Assembly (NCBI RefSeq): GCF_900044055.2
Contig: NZ_FCOX02000038.1
Span: 1-64,000 of the forward strand
Length of the DNA: 64,000 nucleotides
Direction: 5' to 3'
Source: Caballeronia calidae
GTDB taxonomy: Bacteria > Pseudomonadota > Gammaproteobacteria > Burkholderiales > Burkholderiaceae
The notes beneath the pieces are model-generated. The model searched no databases. It was given only the letters and a program-made list of their open reading frames with translations, and was not told the DNA's origin. The translations under genes and the position numbers were made by a program. Positions 18,946 to 27,715 of the stretch are shown here, in pieces; the stretch's first letter is position 1, and every line of letters starts with the position of its first letter.

Positions 18946-20222
18946 CACAGTGCCTTCAGCGCCTTCTCGAAAAAATCGGTCGTGCCGAAGTTGCCGGACT
19001 TGAGCGCGAGACCCAGCGCATCGTCGGCCTTCGCGCCGATGGATTGCGTCGCCGGCACACCCGGATCGATCTGCGGTCCGATGCGCAACGAACGCACATC
19101 GAGCGCCTGCACGACCGCGCCCGACGTCTCGCCGCCCGCGACGACGAACTTGCGCACGCCCGCATCGCGCAACCGGCGCGCAATCGACGCGAGCGCGTCT
19201 TCCACCAGATGTCCCGCCTTCTCGACGCCCAGTTCCTTCTGCACGGCCTTCACTTCATCGGGCGATGAGGTCGCGTAGATCAGCACGGTTTCATTCTTTG
19301 CGAGGTGATCGCGCGCGAATGCGACGGCCTCATCGGCCACCGGTTCGCCGCGCGAAAGCGCCATCGGATCGATGCGAAAGCTCGGCTTCGATTCGCGCCA
19401 GTGCGCAACCTGCGCGTTCGTCGCCTTCGATGCGCTGCCCGCCAGCACCACCGACTTGCCTTCGATCTTCGGCAGATCGGCGGCGTGCTCCGCATGCGCG
19501 AGCAAATTCGCCGCGCGGAAGTTTTGCGGCAGACCGAGCGCGATGCCCGAGCCGCCCGTGATCAGCGCAAGATCGCGGCACGCTTCGCCCAATGTGTAGA
19601 GATCGGCATCGGACACGGCATCGGCGATCGCGAGGCGTACGCCGTCCTTCTTCAATTCGTCGATGCGCGCGCGGATCGCGTCCGCGCCCTTCGCGATCGT
19701 GTCGTAGCGGATCAGTCCGACTTTCGATTTCGTCTGCCGCTGCAAGACGCGCACGAGGTTCGGATCGGTCATCGGCGTGAGCGGATGATTCTCCATGCCC
19801 GACTCGTTCAGCAGCACATCGCCGACGAACAGGTTGCCGCGAAAGATCGTGCGGCCGTTCTCGGGAAACGCCGGGCACGCGATGGTGAAATCGTCTTTCA
19901 ACGCATCGAGCAAGGCGTCCGCGACCGGGCCGATGTTGCCCTTGTCGGTGGAATCGAACGTCGAGCAATACTTGAAGAAGAACTGGCGGCAGCCCTGCGC
20001 GCGCAGCCATTCGAGTGCATCGAGCGACTGGCGCACCGCATCTTCCGCGGGAATCGTGCGCGACTTCAGCGCGACGACGATCGCGTCCGCTTCGATCTGC
20101 GTCCCCGCTTCCGGTATGCCGATGGTCTGCACCGTGCGCATGCCGCCGCGCACGAGCATGTTGGCGAGATCGGTCGCGCCCGTGAAATCGTCGGCGATAC
20201 AGCCGAGCAGTGCCTGCGTCAT
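18945..20222 (-). CDS. otnK: 3-oxo-tetronate kinase (four-carbon acid sugar kinase family)
   Basis: The 425-residue protein starts MTQALLGCIADDFTGATDLAN, the hallmark of the DUF1537/four-carbon acid sugar kinase N-domain. The C-terminal nucleotide-binding domain carries GGETSGAVVQAL and RIGPQIDPGVP. It phosphorylates 3-oxo-tetronates at C4. The ATG overlaps the ltnD TGA by one base. Both D-erythronate and L-threonate routes converge here. Confidence 0.93.
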   Translation of the reverse strand: MTQALLGCIADDFTGATDLANMLVRGGMRTVQTIGIPEAGTQIEADAIVVALKSRTIPAEDAVRQSLDALEWLRAQGCRQFFFKYCSTFDSTDKGNIGPVADALLDALKDDFTIACPAFPENGRTIFRGNLFVGDVLLNESGMENHPLTPMTDPNLVRVLQRQTKSKVGLIRYDTIAKGADAIRARIDELKKDGVRLAIADAVSDADLYTLGEACRDLALITGGSGIALGLPQNFRAANLLAHAEHAADLPKIEGKSVVLAGSASKATNAQVAHWRESKPSFRIDPMALSRGEPVADEAVAFARDHLAKNETVLIYATSSPDEVKAVQKELGVEKAGHLVEDALASIARRLRDAGVRKFVVAGGETSGAVVQALDVRSLRIGPQIDPGVPATQSIGAKADDALGLALKSGNFGTTDFFEKALKAL

Positions 20223-21115
20223 CACTTCGCTCCCTTCGGGACTTCGATGCCCGGAAAAATCTTGATGACCGCGGAATCGTCCTCGCCGCCGTGGCCGGCC
20301 GTGGACGCCATCATGAACATCTGATGCGCCGCCGCCGAAAGCGGCAGCGGGAATTTCGACGTGCGCGCCGTATCGAGCACGAGGCCCAGATCCTTCACGA
20401 AGATATCGACGGCGGACAGCGGCGTGTAATCGCCCGCGAGAATATGCGGCACGCGGTTCTCGAACATCCACGAGTTGCCCGCGCTGTGCGTGATGACGTC
20501 ATAGAGCGCATCGGGATCGACGCCTTCGCGCAAGCCCAGCGCCATGGCTTCGGCCGCAGCCGCGATATGCACGCCCGCGAGCAGTTGATTGATGATCTTC
20601 ACCTTCGAGCCCGCGCCGTGCGTATCGCCCAGACGATAGACCTTGCCCGCGATCGCATCGAGCACGTCCCCGCACGCGGCGTAGGCATCGGCGGGGCCGG
20701 AGGTCATCATCGTCATGTCGCCGGAATTGGCCTTGGCCGCGCCGCCGGACAAGGGCGCGTCGAGCATCAGCACGCCCTTCTCCGCGATGCGCTTGCCGAG
20801 GTCGGCGGCGAATTGCGGCGATACCGTCGCGCACGCGAGCACGACGCTGCCGGGCTTCATCGCGGGCACGGCGCCGCTTTCGCCGAACAGCACGGCTTCG
20901 GTCTGCGCGGCGTTGACGACGACCGTCAACACGACCTCGCACTTGCCGCCCAGTTCAGCCGGCGACGCGCACGCGATGCCGCCTTCGGCCGCGAATGCAT
21001 CGAGCACGGGTTGGCGCACATCGCATGCATGCACGGCGAAGCCCGCGCGCAACAGCGAGCGCGCGACGCCCATGCCCATCGCGCCCAGGCCGATCACCCC
21101 GACGTTTCGTGTCAT
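20222..21115 (-). CDS. ltnD: L-threonate dehydrogenase
   Basis: The 297-residue HIBADH-family enzyme has an N-terminal Rossmann motif VIGLGAMGMGVA, substrate-binding DAPLSGG and the catalytic-Lys helix GAGSKVKIINQLLAG. It oxidises L-threonate to 2-oxo-L-threonate. I chose the ATG at 21115, 10 bp after the GntR stop; upstream in-frame starts run into the regulator gene. It is coupled to otnK. Confidence 0.92.
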   Translation of the reverse strand: MTRNVGVIGLGAMGMGVARSLLRAGFAVHACDVRQPVLDAFAAEGGIACASPAELGGKCEVVLTVVVNAAQTEAVLFGESGAVPAMKPGSVVLACATVSPQFAADLGKRIAEKGVLMLDAPLSGGAAKANSGDMTMMTSGPADAYAACGDVLDAIAGKVYRLGDTHGAGSKVKIINQLLAGVHIAAAAEAMALGLREGVDPDALYDVITHSAGNSWMFENRVPHILAGDYTPLSAVDIFVKDLGLVLDTARTSKFPLPLSAAAHQMFMMASTAGHGGEDDSAVIKIFPGIEVPKGAK

Positions 21116-21125
21116 AGCAAAGTCC

Positions 21126-21857
21126 TTAACAGATGCCCGCTTCCGCCAGACGGCGCGCGGCGTTGATGAGATGTGTCTGCGCGGCGTCGCGCGCGGCGGC
21201 GGCATCGTTCGCGCGGATCGCCTCGACGATCGCCGCGTGCTCCTCGCGCACCTGCCGCATGAAATCCTCGCGCAGCGCCTCGTTGCCGCGCGTGACGAGC
21301 GTGCCGGCTTCGAGATACTGGTTCAGAAAGGTGAGGGTTTTCAGGAAGTACGGATTGCCGGTGGCGTTGGCGATTTCCCGGTGAAACGCGACGTCCTCCG
21401 CGACGCCGTCGCGGCCTTCGCGCACCGCCGCGTCGATGCGCGCGAGCGCGGTGTCGATCGCGGCCATCTGCTCGTCGGTGCGGCGCAGCGCGGCTTCGGA
21501 CGCCACTTCGGCCTCGATCGCCCGGCGCAGCGCGAGAATCTGCATGACCGCGCCCGGCTCGACCGCCTGCGCGTAATCGATGCGCAACGGCCTGATGCCC
21601 GCCCGCTCGACGATGAACACGCCGCTGCCCTGACGCGGCTCGACCATGCCTTCGTTCTTCAGCCGCGAAATGGCTTCGCGGATCACCGTGCGGCTCACCC
21701 CGAATTCCTGCGAGAGCACGGCTTCGGTCGGCAGCTTGCCGGTCTTGACGAAGCTGCCCTTCTCGATCAGCTTTTGCAATTGCTGCGCGACCGTATCGCT
21801 CAAGGCGCGCGGCGGGATTTTCTCGAACATGCGATCCGATGAGGCTCGTAAAGTCAT
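21126..21857 (-). CDS. FadR-type GntR regulator (FCD domain) of the tetronate operon
   Basis: A 243-residue regulator. Residues about 12-75 are a GntR winged helix (KLPTEAVLSQEFGVSRTVIREAISRL, wing RQGSGVFI). Residues about 100-230 are an all-helical FCD ligand domain with metal-site His in FHREIANATGN and HLINAARR. It is the first gene before ltnD with a 10-bp gap. It is presumably a repressor relieved by a tetronate or its oxidised intermediate. The alternative start at 21830 (MFEKIPPR) would drop nine residues. Confidence 0.88.
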   Translation of the reverse strand: MTLRASSDRMFEKIPPRALSDTVAQQLQKLIEKGSFVKTGKLPTEAVLSQEFGVSRTVIREAISRLKNEGMVEPRQGSGVFIVERAGIRPLRIDYAQAVEPGAVMQILALRRAIEAEVASEAALRRTDEQMAAIDTALARIDAAVREGRDGVAEDVAFHREIANATGNPYFLKTLTFLNQYLEAGTLVTRGNEALREDFMRQVREEHAAIVEAIRANDAAAARDAAQTHLINAARRLAEAGIC

Positions 21858-21937
21858 CGGGTCATCATACAAGTTTTTGAGATGAACGTTGACCGAGGGA
21901 TAACCCTCGGCCACGCATCATTTGGCGTCCTGTGGCG

Positions 21938-22276
21938 TTACTGAGCGAGCGGTTCGTCGATGAGGGCCAGCGCGTCGCGAATTTCGGAGACGTCGCCGGG
22001 GCGCACGAGGCGCGCGACTTCCTGGCCGCCGAGCATGAAGATCAGCGTCGGCCAGAGCTTCACCCGAAACGAGCGGCCGAGCGGTCGGCCGCTGCCGTCC
22101 TCGATTTTCATGTGTTTTACCGCGCCATGCCCATGAAACGCCTGCGCGATCAGCGGCTGCGCGGCGCGGCAGAAGCCGCACCAGTCCGTGCCGAATTCGA
22201 CGACAGTCGGGCCGCTCAGCGCATCCACGTCGGCGCGCTCCGGCGCGGTTTTCGCATATTCGATATTCATGCTCAT
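21938..22276 (-). CDS. Thioredoxin-family protein with WCGFC active site
   Basis: A 112-residue thioredoxin fold without signal peptide, so cytoplasmic. The active site is Cys33-Gly-Phe-Cys36 instead of the canonical WCGPC. The cis-Pro loop is visible as LWPTLIFMLGG. The Pro-to-Phe change in the CXXC would be expected to shift the redox potential. AGGA lies 8 nt upstream of the chosen ATG (22276). It stands alone between the tetronate regulator and the tandem paralogue genes. Confidence 0.87.
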   Translation of the reverse strand: MSMNIEYAKTAPERADVDALSGPTVVEFGTDWCGFCRAAQPLIAQAFHGHGAVKHMKIEDGSGRPLGRSFRVKLWPTLIFMLGGQEVARLVRPGDVSEIRDALALIDEPLAQ

Positions 22277-22360
22277 GGCGCTCGTCCTGGCTCCTTTGTG
22301 TCTCGATGAAGTCAGCAGAAAGCTTGCCCGCTCGCTCCGGCAGCGGGCATCGGGCACCTG

Positions 22361-22921
22361 TCAGGCGCCGACGGCGATCGCCGTGACTTCGTTATGCAAT
22401 CCGGCGGTAATCGTCACCGGGATATTCATCCGCAACGCCATCATGAAAAGGCTGTTTCGGTTGTCGTAAGTATCGCTATTAGGCCACATATGAGTGCAAT
22501 ACCGGGACCCGTCGTCGGTTTGCAGCACGTAGTTGATGGCGGCGCCGTGATCGTTGTCGACGATTCTGACGATCATTCCGGTGCGGCTGTCCCGAAGTTT
22601 AAGAAACGCACAACTGAGCGAGGGCATCGGTGAATTGCTCGGCGCGATGGCGATGCCCGTAATGTTTCCGGAATCGTCTCCGGACAGCGTGATGGGCAGT
22701 CCATAGTCCAGCGCCATCATCAGCAAATTATTTCGATTCTGGTGAGCGAGGATATTCAACTGGCCGCAATACAACGCGCCCTCCGCGGATCTCAAAACGA
22801 AATTAACCTTGTCGAGATCGTTCGAATCGATAATGCGGATGAGAAATCCGCCCTTGACACCCGTGAGCGGAATACCGCCCGGAACGAGGCACAGGTCGGA
22901 AGGACTATCATTGTTTCTCAC
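22361..22921 (-). CDS. Uncharacterised protein with two tandem copies of an ~80-residue domain
   Basis: The 186-residue protein starts at GTG with AAGGA 6 nt upstream and has no signal peptide. Two internal repeats (about residues 17-93 and 105-186) share a pattern: G..(I/V)RI(I/V)D(S/N), then INYVL or VNFVL, then G..YC, an RN(N/S)L(L/F)MMAL helix, a (I/V)(P)(I/V)T(L/I) strand and I..IA(I/V). The next gene upstream encodes one copy of the same unit. I do not recognise the family. The strand-Cys-helix-strand order vaguely recalls OB-fold B subunits of SubB/PltB-type toxins, but this is resemblance by eye without a secretion signal. The flanking DNA is less GC-rich than the surroundings. Confidence 0.7.
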   Translation of the reverse strand: MRNNDSPSDLCLVPGGIPLTGVKGGFLIRIIDSNDLDKVNFVLRSAEGALYCGQLNILAHQNRNNLLMMALDYGLPITLSGDDSGNITGIAIAPSNSPMPSLSCAFLKLRDSRTGMIVRIVDNDHGAAINYVLQTDDGSRYCTHMWPNSDTYDNRNSLFMMALRMNIPVTITAGLHNEVTAIAVGA

Positions 22922-23007
22922 TGGTGATCCTTTCTAACAGGGATTTGACTCGCCCGAGTCGAAACGCACGGCGCGACTCGGCGCGTCTCCGATTCAGGGC
23001 TATCGCC

Positions 23008-23340
23008 TCACATTTCGTTTGCGTGATTCGAGCCATTGCCGCGGAGCGATTGGCCGGAGTCGCCAATGACCGCCGTTCTGACATAACTGTTTATTCCGCC
23101 GGCGACCATCATCGAACGTCCCGATTCAAGCGCCATGCAAAGCAGCGCGTGCCGGTTGCGTCGGCGCCGCGTGTCCATCTGCGCGCAGTATTGCGTTCCG
23201 TCAGGCGCCTGCACGAGATAATTTACATAGACCGATGCATCGGAATCGATGATCCCGACGATCACTCCAGCCCGTACGCCATCCAACGGAGTTCCGGGAT
23301 GAACAAGGGATGGAATCACGGGCGAACTTCTGATCTTCAT
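23008..23340 (-). CDS. Uncharacterised single-domain paralogue of the downstream tandem protein
   Basis: This 110-residue protein is one copy of the domain found twice in the neighbour. It has GTPLDGVRAGVIVGIIDSD, VNYLVQAPDGTQYCAQM and an RHALLCMAL helix, where the neighbour has GIPLTGVKGG, VNFVL...YCGQL and RNNLLMMAL. GGAG lies 10 nt before the ATG at 23340. The tail (NGSNHANEM) lies outside the domain. The two genes are codirectional, 86 bp apart, and probably one transcript. No function can be assigned. Confidence 0.7.
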   Translation of the reverse strand: MKIRSSPVIPSLVHPGTPLDGVRAGVIVGIIDSDASVYVNYLVQAPDGTQYCAQMDTRRRRNRHALLCMALESGRSMMVAGGINSYVRTAVIGDSGQSLRGNGSNHANEM

Positions 23341-23758
23341 CCTTTATTCTCCTGACTGATGATGCGGCCGTTTAAAAGAATGAGTCCGGGTGGTCCGGGC
23401 AGGCGATTCGTTAGCGACAGAAAGCTTCTGCTCATACTTAAAAGGTTAGATATATCAGGCTTTTTATGTAATTTTTTAATCATGCATTGAACTTAAGCGG
23501 ACGTTTCATCCATCCGCCACGAATAATCAGCGATAAAGACCTCCCGCGCGACGCGGAACGCGTACGCCTGGTGAAGTAGAAATTTTAGTAGATCGAGGAA
23601 AACGATTAATTGCTTCGGAATTCCTCGATTAATTAGAGCGTAAATCCATGCCGCCGGAATTTTGCCGATCGGAATTGTAAATTGTCAGTTTTTTACAGAA
23701 GGCGCGCGCAATGCGGCACGCCGCAAAGCTGCGGCGTGCTGTCGACCAACCGCGCATT
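23341..23758. other. AT-richer intergenic region with inverted and direct repeats
   Basis: No gene is visible in these 418 bp between the tandem paralogues and panE. ATCGAGGAA (23592-23600) and TTCCTCGAT (23621-23629) form a 9-bp inverted repeat. CGATTAATT occurs twice, 22 bp apart. The T-rich stretches suggest the promoter region of the leftward paralogue genes, but I could not place a convincing -35/-10 pair. Confidence 0.45.
23716..23739. terminator. Perfect hairpin downstream of panE (possible terminator)
   Basis: The arms GCACGCCGCA and TGCGGCGTGC surround an AAGC loop, 20 bp beyond the panE stop. No T run follows on the minus strand, so it may act with Rho or only protect the 3' end. 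Confidence 0.5.
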
Positions 23759-24688
23759 TCAGGCCGCGCGCGCGCGACGCGCCTCGTACGCTTTCAGATG
23801 CGCGTAAGCCACCGCCAGTGCGGACACGCCCTCGACCGGCGTGCGCCGCCGCGACAGCAGATCGCCGACGATGTGGTCCGCTTCGATCGGCGCGCCGCTT
23901 TCCAGATCGCGCAGCATCGACGCGGTCATCAGCGAGCCGCGCTCCGAGAAGAACGCACGTGCGCGCATGACGACCGCATCGCCCGGCGCATGCGCATGGT
24001 CGCGCGCGACGCCGCTGCATTCGTCGAAGAGCCGGAACAGCAGCGCCTCGCCGCCCGGCACCGCGACGATATCGCCGATGGGCGCGCGCATCAGGCAGGT
24101 GCCCGTCGCGAGCGTGGCGAGGAACACCCACTTGTCCCACATCGACTGCAGGATGTCCTCGCTCACGCTCAGCTCGAAGCCCGCGCCGCCGAGCTGCGCG
24201 GCGATCGCGTCGATGCGCGTGGAGCGCCCGCCCGCGCGCTCGCCGATGGTCATCGAATGCATGTTGTTGAGGTGCAGGATCTCGCCGTCGGCGTCGAGCG
24301 TCGCGGCGATCACGCATTGGCCGCCGAGCACGTTCGCCGGGTCGAAGCGCGCATCGAGCGCGTCGAGATGGCCCATGCCGTTCAGGAGCGGCAGGATCGC
24401 CGTATCGGGGCCGACGGCGGGCGCGAATGAATCGATCGCGCCTTGCAGGTCGTAAGCCTTGCAGCTCAGCAGCACGAGGTCGTAGGGACCGTCGATGTCT
24501 TTCGCGAGGACCATCGGCGGACAGGCGAACGCGAGATCGCCCTCGGGGCTCTTCACTTTGAGGCCGCACTGCCGCAGCCGCTCGGCGCGACGTTCGCGCA
24601 CGAGAAAGGTGACGTCCCTGCCCGCTTCGAGCAGCCGCGCACCGAAGTATCCGCCGATGGCCCCCGCACCCACTACCAGAATCCGCAT
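23759..24688 (-). CDS. panE: 2-dehydropantoate 2-reductase (ApbA/PanE family)
   Basis: The 309-residue protein has an N-terminal NADPH motif ILVVGAGAIGGYFGARL and LLSCKAYDLQ. The catalytic Lys region is in MWDKWVFLATLATGTCLM. The C-terminal ketopantoate reductase domain contains ASMLRDLESGAPIEADHIVGD, the most conserved block of the family. The enzyme reduces ketopantoate to pantoate for CoA synthesis. Burkholderiales often have several PanE-like paralogues, so a different 2-oxoacid is possible. It stands alone. Confidence 0.88.
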   Translation of the reverse strand: MRILVVGAGAIGGYFGARLLEAGRDVTFLVRERRAERLRQCGLKVKSPEGDLAFACPPMVLAKDIDGPYDLVLLSCKAYDLQGAIDSFAPAVGPDTAILPLLNGMGHLDALDARFDPANVLGGQCVIAATLDADGEILHLNNMHSMTIGERAGGRSTRIDAIAAQLGGAGFELSVSEDILQSMWDKWVFLATLATGTCLMRAPIGDIVAVPGGEALLFRLFDECSGVARDHAHAPGDAVVMRARAFFSERGSLMTASMLRDLESGAPIEADHIVGDLLSRRRTPVEGVSALAVAYAHLKAYEARRARAA

Positions 24689-24725
24689 GTCTCGCTCCGT
24701 GTCATTGGTTTGCTCTTTGCCGATG

Positions 24726-25109
24726 TCAGGCCTGCCACACGCCGTAGCCCGCTTCCCGCAAGCCGATCGCCAGTTCCACTTCCATGTCGCGCGCGCCGTC
24801 GTAGGGCATCGGGTTGTACATCTCGTACAGATGCGGCAGAAGCCGCAGCCCGAACTCCCGCACGAAGCGGTTCGACTGGATGCCCGCCTTGTGTTTGTCG
24901 AAACGCACGTCCGGGTCGATGCCCGTCATGCCCACGTACACGAACGGCATGCCGGTCACGTAGTCGGGATTCGCGCGCCGAAAGCGCGCTTCGTTCCAGA
25001 CCGTGTCGGACAGTTCGACGACGTAGACGGAATAGTGATGGCTGCGCGCACGCCGGGAGGGCGGCATGTTTCGGATGGCCTTCTCGGCGTGCTCGTTGCG
25101 GGCGTTCAT
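24726..25109 (-). CDS. GIY-YIG-like nuclease-fold protein
   Basis: The 127-residue protein (ATG at 25109) has a GIY-YIG-like core: HHYSVYVVEL as first strand, then PFVYVGMTG as the YIG strand, an Arg in DVRFDKHKAG, and LYEMYNPM followed by a Glu in ARDMEVELAIGLREAGYGVW. The order VYVxEL...VYVGxTG...R...H and a late Glu matches GIY-YIG domains, although the first motif is VYV instead of GIY. Similar proteins are sometimes mislabelled in databases. Nuclease activity is unproven. Confidence 0.6.
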   Translation of the reverse strand: MNARNEHAEKAIRNMPPSRRARSHHYSVYVVELSDTVWNEARFRRANPDYVTGMPFVYVGMTGIDPDVRFDKHKAGIQSNRFVREFGLRLLPHLYEMYNPMPYDGARDMEVELAIGLREAGYGVWQA

Positions 25110-25348
25110 TCTAAGACGGCATCGCGCGATGCGCCCGGTCGGCCGGCGTCCAACCTGCCGGATACGCCCCAAAGTGGTAAATTCGGGGCGGTCTGCGCTC
25201 GCGCAACGATCGGAGCGCCGCACGGCCGGCGCGCCGCCGATCGGCCGGAGACGACCTCTCACGCGCGGGCGCCGCTACCATCGACACGTTTTCATCCCGA
25301 AGCCGCGCGCCACGAGCCGCGCTCGCTTCGGTCATTCGGAGATCAAGC

Positions 25349-26755
25349 ATGAGCAAACAAGCTATCGGCGTGGTAGGCCTCGCCGTCATGGGCCGCAATC
25401 TGGCCTTGAACATCGAGAGCCGAGGTCACGCCGTTTCGGTCTATAACCGCAGCCGGGCCAAAACCGACGAACTGATTGCCGAACATCCCGACAAGAAGCT
25501 CGTGCCCACCTACACGCTCGAAGAGTTCGTCGATTCGCTCGAAAAGCCGCGCCGCATTCTGATGATGGTGAAGGCCGGCGCGGGCACCGACGAGACCATC
25601 GCCCAATTGCGCCCGCTGCTCGACAAGGGCGACATTCTCATCGACGGCGGCAACACGCATTTCACCGACACCATCCGCCGCAATCAGGATCTCGCGAAGT
25701 CGGGCCTGCATTTCATCGGCACGGGCGTGTCGGGCGGAGAGGAAGGCGCGCTGAAGGGTCCGTCGATCATGCCGGGCGGACAGAAGGAAGCCTATGAGCT
25801 CGTCGCGCCGATCCTCACCGAGATCGCCGCGAAGGCGCCGGACGGCGAGCCGTGCGTCGCGTACATGGGCCCGGACGGTGCGGGCCACTTCGTGAAGATG
25901 GTCCACAACGGCATCGAGTACGGCGACATGCAGCTGATCGCCGAAAGCTATGACGTGCTGAAGCGCGTCGCCGGTTTGTCGAACGAAGAGCTCGGCAAGG
26001 TATACGTCGAGTGGAACCAGGGCGAGCTGGACAGCTATCTGATCGAGATCACGTCGAAGATCTTCTCGAAGAAGGACGATGAGACGGGCAAGGATCTCGT
26101 CGATGTCATTCTCGACCGCGCCGCGCAGAAGGGCACGGGCAAGTGGACGAGCCAGAACGCGCTGGATCTCGGCGCCCCGCTGCCGCTGATCACCGAGGCG
26201 GTGTTCGCGCGCGTGCTGTCGTCGCTGAAGGATCAGCGCGTGGCGGCGAGCAAGGTGCTGTCCGGCCCGACGCCGAAGTTCGACGGCGATCGCGCCGCGT
26301 TCATCGAGTCGGTGCGGCGTGCGTTGTATCTGTCGAAGATCGTTTCGTATGCGCAGGGCTTTGCGCAGTTGCGCGCGGCGTCGGAAGAGTACAAGTGGGA
26401 TCTGCATTACGGCGAGATCGCGAAGATCTTCCGGGCGGGCTGCATCATCCGCGCGCGCTTCCTGCAGAAGATCACGGATGCGTATGCGAAGAACGCGCAG
26501 CTCGCGAATCTGCTGCTCGATCCGTATTTCAGCGATATCGCAGCGAAGTATCAGGACGCATTGCGCGATGTGGTCGTCGCGGCGGTGAAGGCAGGGATTC
26601 CGGTGCCGGCGTTTTCATCGGCGATTGCTTATTTCGATGCGTATCGCTCGGAGCGCTTGCCCGCGAATCTGGTGCAGGCGCAGCGGGATTTCTTCGGCGC
26701 GCATACGTTCGAGCGGACGGATAAGGCGGGGAGTTTTCACGCGAATTGGGCGTGA
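25349..26755 (+). CDS. gnd: 6-phosphogluconate dehydrogenase, decarboxylating
   Basis: At 468 residues it is full-length. IGVVGLAVMGRNLALN is the NADP Rossmann motif. GTGVSGGEEGALKGPSIMPGG-type sequence, followed by KMVHNGIEYGDMQ with the catalytic Lys, is the family signature. The C-terminus ends with the swapped tail RTDKAGSFHANWA. It oxidatively decarboxylates 6-phosphogluconate to ribulose 5-phosphate in the pentose phosphate pathway. It is monocistronic with its own terminator. Confidence 0.97.
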   Translation: MSKQAIGVVGLAVMGRNLALNIESRGHAVSVYNRSRAKTDELIAEHPDKKLVPTYTLEEFVDSLEKPRRILMMVKAGAGTDETIAQLRPLLDKGDILIDGGNTHFTDTIRRNQDLAKSGLHFIGTGVSGGEEGALKGPSIMPGGQKEAYELVAPILTEIAAKAPDGEPCVAYMGPDGAGHFVKMVHNGIEYGDMQLIAESYDVLKRVAGLSNEELGKVYVEWNQGELDSYLIEITSKIFSKKDDETGKDLVDVILDRAAQKGTGKWTSQNALDLGAPLPLITEAVFARVLSSLKDQRVAASKVLSGPTPKFDGDRAAFIESVRRALYLSKIVSYAQGFAQLRAASEEYKWDLHYGEIAKIFRAGCIIRARFLQKITDAYAKNAQLANLLLDPYFSDIAAKYQDALRDVVVAAVKAGIPVPAFSSAIAYFDAYRSERLPANLVQAQRDFFGAHTFERTDKAGSFHANWA

Positions 26756-26787
26756 TGATCGGGATCGATCTGATCGGGAAGTGAGAG

Positions 26788-26817
26788 ACGCGGCTCCGTT
26801 GGAGCCGCGTTTTTTTA
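26788..26817 (+). terminator. Rho-independent terminator after gnd
   Basis: ACGCGGCTCC and GGAGCCGCGT arms with a short GTT loop are followed by seven T. A strong intrinsic terminator, 32 bp after the gnd stop. Confidence 0.93.
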
Positions 26818-26916
26818 TTCATCGAGCAACGTGAGGTTACTGACGCGGCGCAAGCGTTGATTACTTCGTTATACACACTTATTATCGCCCATCCGTGAAT
26901 GATCAGTGGGTGAAAT

Positions 26917-27349
26917 ATGAGCAATCTTTATCGATACGGCATGCACACGGACCTAGGGCCCGCCGAACTATTCTTCCTTATCACAGTCGATGAAACCTAT
27001 AGACAAACGGGTCTTGACGATCTGACGAGCGTCGCGATGATCCTGCTGGGGCAGCCCTTCCTTCCGACCCGAGGGAAATTCAAACTCGCGATCAAGGGCA
27101 CCTCGGTTGCATCAATCGTCTCAAGAACAATGCTGCCCTTCGACATCATACAGGATATTGCCGACTGTCACGTCGTTTTCGAGCCTTTTGATGCTTCGCA
27201 TCAAGTTCACTCGCAACCTTGGAGCATTCGTGGGACGAGCGATTCCGGGCGTAGGTTGGGTCCTTCTCGCTACCGATGTGTCCACGATTCTTTTTCGCTC
27301 CGTTCTGCTCTATAACAATATGGTGAGACCCGAGGATCGACTCAGATGA
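26917..27349 (+). pseudogene. STM2901-family gene with a one-base frameshift
   Basis: The first frame (26917 onward) reads MSNLYRYGMHTDLGPAELFF through GKFKLAIKGTSVASIVSRTMLPFDI. The natural continuation lies one frame over: YRILPTVTSF, then TRNLGAFVGRAIPGVGWVLLATD and YNNMVRPEDRLR, ending at 27349. One extra base near 27146 (in GACATCATACAGG) joins the two into a 143-residue STM2901-family protein with a hydrophobic C-terminal segment. The joined stop overlaps the next gene's start (ATGA), showing the second frame is the original. Function of the family is unknown. It is either a true pseudogene, a programmed shift, or a sequencing error. Confidence 0.78.
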
Positions 27350-27705
27350 CCGCCCAATCGCAAACCTGGGACCGTCTTGTCGAATACTTCGAAGCAAAGA
27401 TCGGCAAGCCGCCCTTGGGACAGACTCGATTCACGCCCGAGACCGATCTCTATCACGACCTCGACTTGAATCCACCCGAGATTTCAGCGTTGCTTCACGA
27501 CTGGGGATTAAATTTTGGCGTCGACATCAGCGAATTCGACATCGGCCATTACTATCCCTTCAGTCAATTGAGCAAACCGGCCTTCTTCTGGACGCTGCTC
27601 AGGTCGCCCTTTAGCCGACAGGCCCGGGAAACGCTCGGAGGCTGGCAACTCACCCTCGGCATGCTCGAGGAAGCGATGATTCGAGAAAAGTGGGTCGTCG
27701 ATTGA
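27346..27705 (+). CDS. DUF1493 family protein
   Basis: A 119-residue acyl-carrier-like protein: ETDLYHDLDLNPPEISALL is the conserved helix region where DUF1493 proteins resemble ACPs, though no phosphopantetheine Ser (DSL) is present. GVDISEFDIGHYYP follows. It overlaps the upstream STM2901-family gene by 4 bp (ATGA), the pairing known from Salmonella and other proteobacteria. The role of this pair is unknown. GC content here is lower than in flanking metabolic genes. Confidence 0.82.
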   Translation: MTAQSQTWDRLVEYFEAKIGKPPLGQTRFTPETDLYHDLDLNPPEISALLHDWGLNFGVDISEFDIGHYYPFSQLSKPAFFWTLLRSPFSRQARETLGGWQLTLGMLEEAMIREKWVVD

Positions 27706-27715
27706 GCCATCCGCT

